Below are positions 53,201 to 59,200 of a stretch of 64,000 nt of DNA, piece by piece. Each line of letters starts with the position of its first letter. Positions within the stretch are counted from its first letter, which is position 1. Under the pieces are notes generated by a model. It saw only the letters and a program-made list of their open reading frames with translations, did not search any database and was not told the DNA's origin. The stretch lies in the NCBI GenBank assembly GCA_029964075.1, contig CM057147.1:26619513-26683512 (forward strand), in the 5' to 3' direction. A program made the translations under genes and the position numbers. This DNA is from Patiria pectinifera. Taxonomy: Eukaryota; Echinodermata; Asteroidea; Valvatida; Asterinidae.

Positions 53201-56200
53201 TTTTATGAGAACAAATTCAGGGGTAAGATGGGGAAGAGTCACTTTTTTTAACAAATTAATCCAATGCCGATTTGTGGGAATGGATGTTAAATGGATTTGC
53301 AAACATCAAAAAGCAAAACGACCAGATTATTATGAAATACCTTACTTGACTGTAAGTGAATAATAGTCTCAAGCATTCTGTGAAATCATGGCACCTGGTG
53401 TGCTGTCATTTTCAAGAAAAATTGAATTTTGGTATCAATTACCAATGATGGTCGGCCAACCATCATTGGGAAAAAAGTGACTTTTTTCAAATACTGTCCC
53501 TAATTTACCAAAGTTGCTTAGTCCATGTTTTGTTTGCAATTGGTTATCCATGAATGAACGGGTGCAAGCCAGCTAGTCTGGTTCCCTGACTAAACTGCTC
53601 CATTTTGTCTGTAGGGTCAGGGAACCAGACTACAAGAACAGCATTTTTTTATTGGTTTTTTTTTGGGATCTATGAACACAAAACTTAACACAGGTCACTG
53701 TAACACCAAGTCCATCCATTTCTGAAAATTACAGCAAAAGCATATGTTGTATATTCCCTTTACAAGGCATAAAAACAAATTTCTGCAATGAATAGTGCCA
53801 CCTAGTCTCTCTCTCGTATGCAGTGCTGAATCAAATGTCAAGGTCGCCGAATCAAATGTCAAGGTCGCCGAATCAAATGTCAAGGTCCATGTCCAACAGC
53901 CAACGTGTCGCAATCGGGTCACAGCTGGCTAGACGAACAATGCCACCGTCCAGTTTTCTGATTGGGCACTCGTTGACAATGTGCCTTGCGGTCTGATCAG
54001 CAGCCCCACAGTCACACTGAGGTGTTGGCTTCATATGCCACCTAGTGATATTGCAGTACAACTCAAACGTTCCCACATCCATCGTAAATCCACCAGGATG
54101 TAGCCACAGACACATGAAATTTTAAAATGTTAACGATTGATTTCTTTTCACAGAGCAGTTAATTTGTTGCAGTTTTGTGTAGTCAAGTCCATCGCTAGTA
54201 AGTGACAAGTCAGTGCACAAGTCCAGTCACATGTAAACAGCCCGGAGGAACAAGGACAAAGGAATGCGTTCGGCGCTGTTCATTTGACTTGGGAACTGAC
54301 TGACTTGTGAAGACTTGTGCAAACTTGTGATGGACTTGCGAGGGACCTGTGAGGGACTTATACAGCGTGTGTCAATAAAAATGTAGCAGTCGATCAATAA
54401 GTATTAAAAAATACTATCACTCTCATTTTTGCAAAACTTATCTATAGAGTCTGAAGGTGTAGTAAATACTCTACACAATGGTCTTGATCCCATCTCATTT
54501 GGACATTCCAGTCCAGAGATACAGCTAATTAAACGAAAGGACTTGAATTCCAAGTTGGGCCACTTTTCAGATTATCTGGTATCTAATGAAAGGCATTCGC
54601 ATACCAAGAAGGTGTGTGAATGCCTTTCATTAGATACCAGATAATCTGAAAAGTGGCCCAAACAGTTTTTGAGTGTCTCTACAAGCTTTGCCGTAACTGT
54701 TAATCAAAAGTTTCAAATCACACGAAACAAAAAAATCCTGTCAACAGTAAAGAAACACTCTATCATCTCTTGGTAAGTTTTTTACTAAAACTATTTAATG
54801 AAAATAAACGATTTAGCTTCCTCAGAATTGTTTTTCTTTGACTGCTTCATTTCTTTGAGACATGCTGTACGACTAGTGATGAACACAACCTGTAGGACTT
54901 TGGAAATAAAGTCTGATATTATTTTTACAGTTTGCATTCGTCAGTGGCTTTGGTCTGAAGCTTTTCTTGGTCTAACTCTGTTTATCCTCTGCAGCAGTGC
55001 CCAGAACGCTGGTCACTTCTCAATGCTGGGTCTCGGCGACATCGTCATGCCGGGCCTGCTCCTGTGCTTCGTCATGCGCTACGACAACTACAAGAGGCTG
55101 TTGGCCGAGGGGGGCCAGGCTGCGCCCGTCCTTGCCCCCAGCGGGTTCACCCATAGGGTCACTTACTTCCACTGCTCACTGATCGGTTATTTTGTGGGTG
55201 AGTACGCCCTCACCGGCAAAGAAAGTACAGTTGGGGGTGACCGAACGATGCCATTTTGCCTGACTGCAATTGTTTGCCGCAAAGCACGGCCACTGCGTAT
55301 ACATAGCAGTGATGTAGTGCCTTGATGCTGGGCCTTGGCCTTAAGGCTGCCTTAAGGCTGGATTTTAGGGCCTTGGCCTTGGCCTCGAGGCTTGAGGGCA
55401 AAAGCCTTGGCCTTGGCCTTGGCCTTGAGGGTTCAGGGCCTTGCAATTTTCAGTCAAGGCTCTTCAAGGCCCATAGATTTTTGCATTTTCTAGATAAATC
55501 TGTTCGAAATTTTGCTGTTACCATTTAAATCGTATTACCATGGAGGAGGGAAGCACCCTATAGATTTGTGTGTTGGGCACACATCCACTTTTGTAGCATC
55601 ACATTTTGTTACCATTGTAGTAGATTTGCTGCAAAAATATTCCGTACACTTGTGGGGCTAATGAGATGATCACTGGATGATTAATTGCATATAGATCTGA
55701 TTGGTTGTATAAAAATTATGTCTCCCTGATAAGTGCTAAAGATTTGCATGTATCTGCTTTAGATAATGCTGATATTTCTGACCATGTTGGGCCAGCAAAT
55801 AAAAATTTCCCAAATCAGTTTCTTGGATCCCCCTTTTGTTACACTTGGGAGAATTGTGTGTCAATATAGAAGTAAATCATTATTTTGTTTCGTTAAACCA
55901 TATCGAAGACCTGAACTTATACTTTAATAGATACAGTGCAGTCATAAAACGGTGTAGGCCTATGCGAGCATGTTGATTGCAATTAAAGAAATGTTGTTCT
56001 TCGTAACGAGCAATTCGTGATGATAAGGGCGGATCCAGGGGGGCCAAAAGGGGCCATGCCCCCCCCCCCCAAAAAACCCAAAACCAATTTTTTTTTATGT
56101 GACGTCGTAATAAAGGCAGGCAATGAGTACACCACCATCTTTTCCTCAAAAAACATCGGTTAAAATGGTCAGAAATTGCCTCAAATCGCACCACAGAGCA

Positions 56201-59200
56201 TCTCGAATCCAAAAAAATTTCGGGGCCCTTAAGCGGGCCCCGAAGCCCAAGCCGTAATTTTTTGACCCACTTTTTTTGGGGGGACCAAAAATTATTTGCC
56301 CCCCCCCCCCAAAATTGTGTTCTGGATCCGCCCTTGCGTGATGATGTGTGACTCATGTGACTATAATTAGTTCTATATCAGTGGTCATTTCATAAAACAG
56401 GGCCTTGGCCTTGGCCTTGAGGGTTAAGCCTTGGCCTTGGCCTCGAGGCTTGAGGGTCAAAGCCTTGGCCTTGGCCTTGGCCTTGAGGGTCAAAGCCTTG
56501 GCCTTGGCCTTGGCCTTGAGGGTCAAAGCCTTTGCTCCAACACTGGTACATAGTATAAATTCCTTGGTGTACGTGCGTCACACCATAGTCACACACAAGG
56601 AATGGTGCGCTCGCGTCAACCAGCGAAATGTATGTGTCCTGCCCATGGGACGTCATTGCTAGGTAAAAGGGCGCCCTCTTTTGTTGGCGCAGGGAGCCCC
56701 TTGGTGACTATTTCATGGAGACTGTAAGCATAAGCACAGCAAAAGGCTTACTTCGGAGGAAAAATGTGCTTAGATCAGAGGCGTAACAATAGAAATCTCC
56801 ATGCACGCACCACCATTAGCACATCCATGCCGTGAAATAGTGCTTAAGGTTAGCAAATTTGTCTGTTAAGCTAAGCACAACTTTTCTGCTAACTGTTAAG
56901 CAGCGCCGTGAAATTGGACCCATGCCCCAGTAACCACTTTCGCGGCGAAATACGCCATCTTGTTCACGGGCACAAAGAAGAACGTGTTGCTAGATGTGAG
57001 CGCGTATTGGAATGAACACATGAACAGTAGCTATTCATAAGATGGCATGAGAAGTAGTTGTAACGTTGTAACAGTGTTGTAGTCGAGTTCATCCCAAGTC
57101 TATCACAAGTACCTTCACGAGTCCAGTCACAAGCAACTAGCAAAACCGAAGGATTGCTTTTGTCATAGGTCATTGAATAGCTTGGGACTTGACTTGAAAC
57201 TGGAGGACTTGTTAGGGACTTGTGAGGACTTGTCATGGACTCAACAGCTACACTGAGTTCTGCACTATACAAACATTGAGCAGCTCAGAGTGGAATGGGA
57301 GGAATATTATCGTAAGGTAAAATCTGGACTTATCTATTGCACAAGGCGAATTGAAAAGTCCAGCTTTTACCGAGTGATAATTTTCCTCCCATTTCACAAT
57401 TTAAAGCCACTCAATATTTGTTTTATGTAACTGGCATATAGATCCTTGACATTTGATTCACAGTGAAAATGAACTTCTATTTCAAAACAAAATTAGTGGG
57501 AAATGTATTTCTGTCTTTCAAACCACCCCTTTACAAAATGTTTGAACCCAACTCCTTAGCTACTGTCTCTTGGGAACAATACGCGCAATGCTCAATGCGC
57601 ACACCAGCATGCATTTGCACACAAATACCGCGTCATGGAACAAGGATGATCCTAACTGTTGAATAGTAAATCCCATTCCCCATGGGCGAATGGGACTTTT
57701 TGAGCCCCGGCATGAATGGGAGCAATAATGAATGTCACGTGATGTGAGTTCCACCAATCAAATGACAAGGATCTGTATGTCAGTTGTATAATTTGTTATT
57801 ACCTTTGATTACATTTTCACTTGTTTCTGTAGGTCTCTTGACTGCGACAGTTTCCTCCGAGGTCTACAAGGCTGCCCAGCCCGCCCTGCTCTATCTTGTC
57901 CCATTCACTCTCCTGCCTCTGCTCCTAATGGCCTATCTCAAGGTGAGCACCAAGACATCTCTCAAGTCCAGTCCCAATCAATCATCAGTTTCACAGCAAA
58001 GCAACCGATAAGATAGATTCAACGTACTGCAAAGTGGCTGAAAGTGTGCATATACTTAACAATTGTTGACTACTGTGATGTGGGATATGACGTTTTGAAC
58101 ACCCGAGGGGCGCATAGCACCTGAGGCGAAGCTATGCACCCCGAGGGTGTTCAAAACATCATATCCCACATCACAGCAGTCAACAATTGTTGTTTTGTTA
58201 TACCTCTGTCTTGGATTCTTTGGACTTTGAAAACACAAAAACAAACAGCAGTAAACACAACAATCATGACAATCAAACGTCGACTCAAATGCATGTAGCG
58301 TACCGTGCTCGAAACAGCTGATCGTCTGCTAGTTCGCTGCTCCCACTCACGTGTGAAAACATGGTGAAAGTAGCATGGGTACCAATGGTACAAGCGTTTC
58401 ACACCATACGTACAGTACATTCAAAGTCATAGCACACCCCCTGTGGGATATCACATACGTGATGTCCCACAGGGAGTGTGCCATGACTTTTTATAAACTT
58501 TACACGTGATCGTTCTATGCCAATGAAAATACAGTATTCAAGACAGAGGTATAACAAATATATATGTATTTACTACACCTCATACATACTCATGAGCAAG
58601 AGCCAAGTGCTTACTGGTCCATTCTTCATCAAGTGCCGTAGTTTTGCTATTAACTAAGCGCGAACGTGAGGATTCACACACGGGGTAAATGCGCATGCCA
58701 GTCGACTAACATGGGTTACCTGTGCGATAGTCTACTAGGCATGTGCTCAACAAAGCAGTCGTGGGACTGTTGCACAGGGGTTGATGTGTATTTTACGCGC
58801 GAAATTTGTCTTTGCATTTGTGGTGTTGCAGTATACACAATATGCCACTTTGTTGTGCAGCCGACAGAATGAAAAGGTGAATTGAAGGTTGCATCGTGTA
58901 CTGACTCGGTCTGATAGGAGACGCAGGTATTGATGTGTCTTTCAACAGCATTTGGGCTGAATTTCAAATGGCCCAATTACTTGGCTCTTCTTATCACAGT
59001 AGAGCTGTCTCAAATAGTTTGATCATCGACCGAGTATTTGAATACATTTTTGCCGGTTTGAATATTCAAGGGAAAAAAAAGGACCCACTCACACATGACC
59101 ATTACATTATTTTTATTGTAATGTTGGGCGCTTTGTCGGTCAATCGGGGTTTCAAATAATCGAACATTATATTATTTGAAAATCGACAGCCCTGTTTCGC

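Larger units (their letters stand above)
50490..54994 (+). other. SPPL3: SPPL3 intron 8
   Basis: 4.5 kb with a GTCAGT donor and CTCTGCAG acceptor. It holds a second TTAA-type MITE (50706-51241), a hAT-like element (52221-52566), the variant palindrome MITE (53291-53758), a LINE 3' fragment and a perfect 43-bp hairpin (54556-54660). Confidence 0.85.
55198..57832 (+). other. SPPL3: SPPL3 intron 9
   Basis: 2.6 kb, donor GTGAGT, acceptor TTCTGTAG. It contains two GGCCTT minisatellite tracts, a hAT-like MITE, a second GGACCC-type MITE, and GACTTGTGA-like words (57080-57245) resembling those at 54180-54365. Confidence 0.85.
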
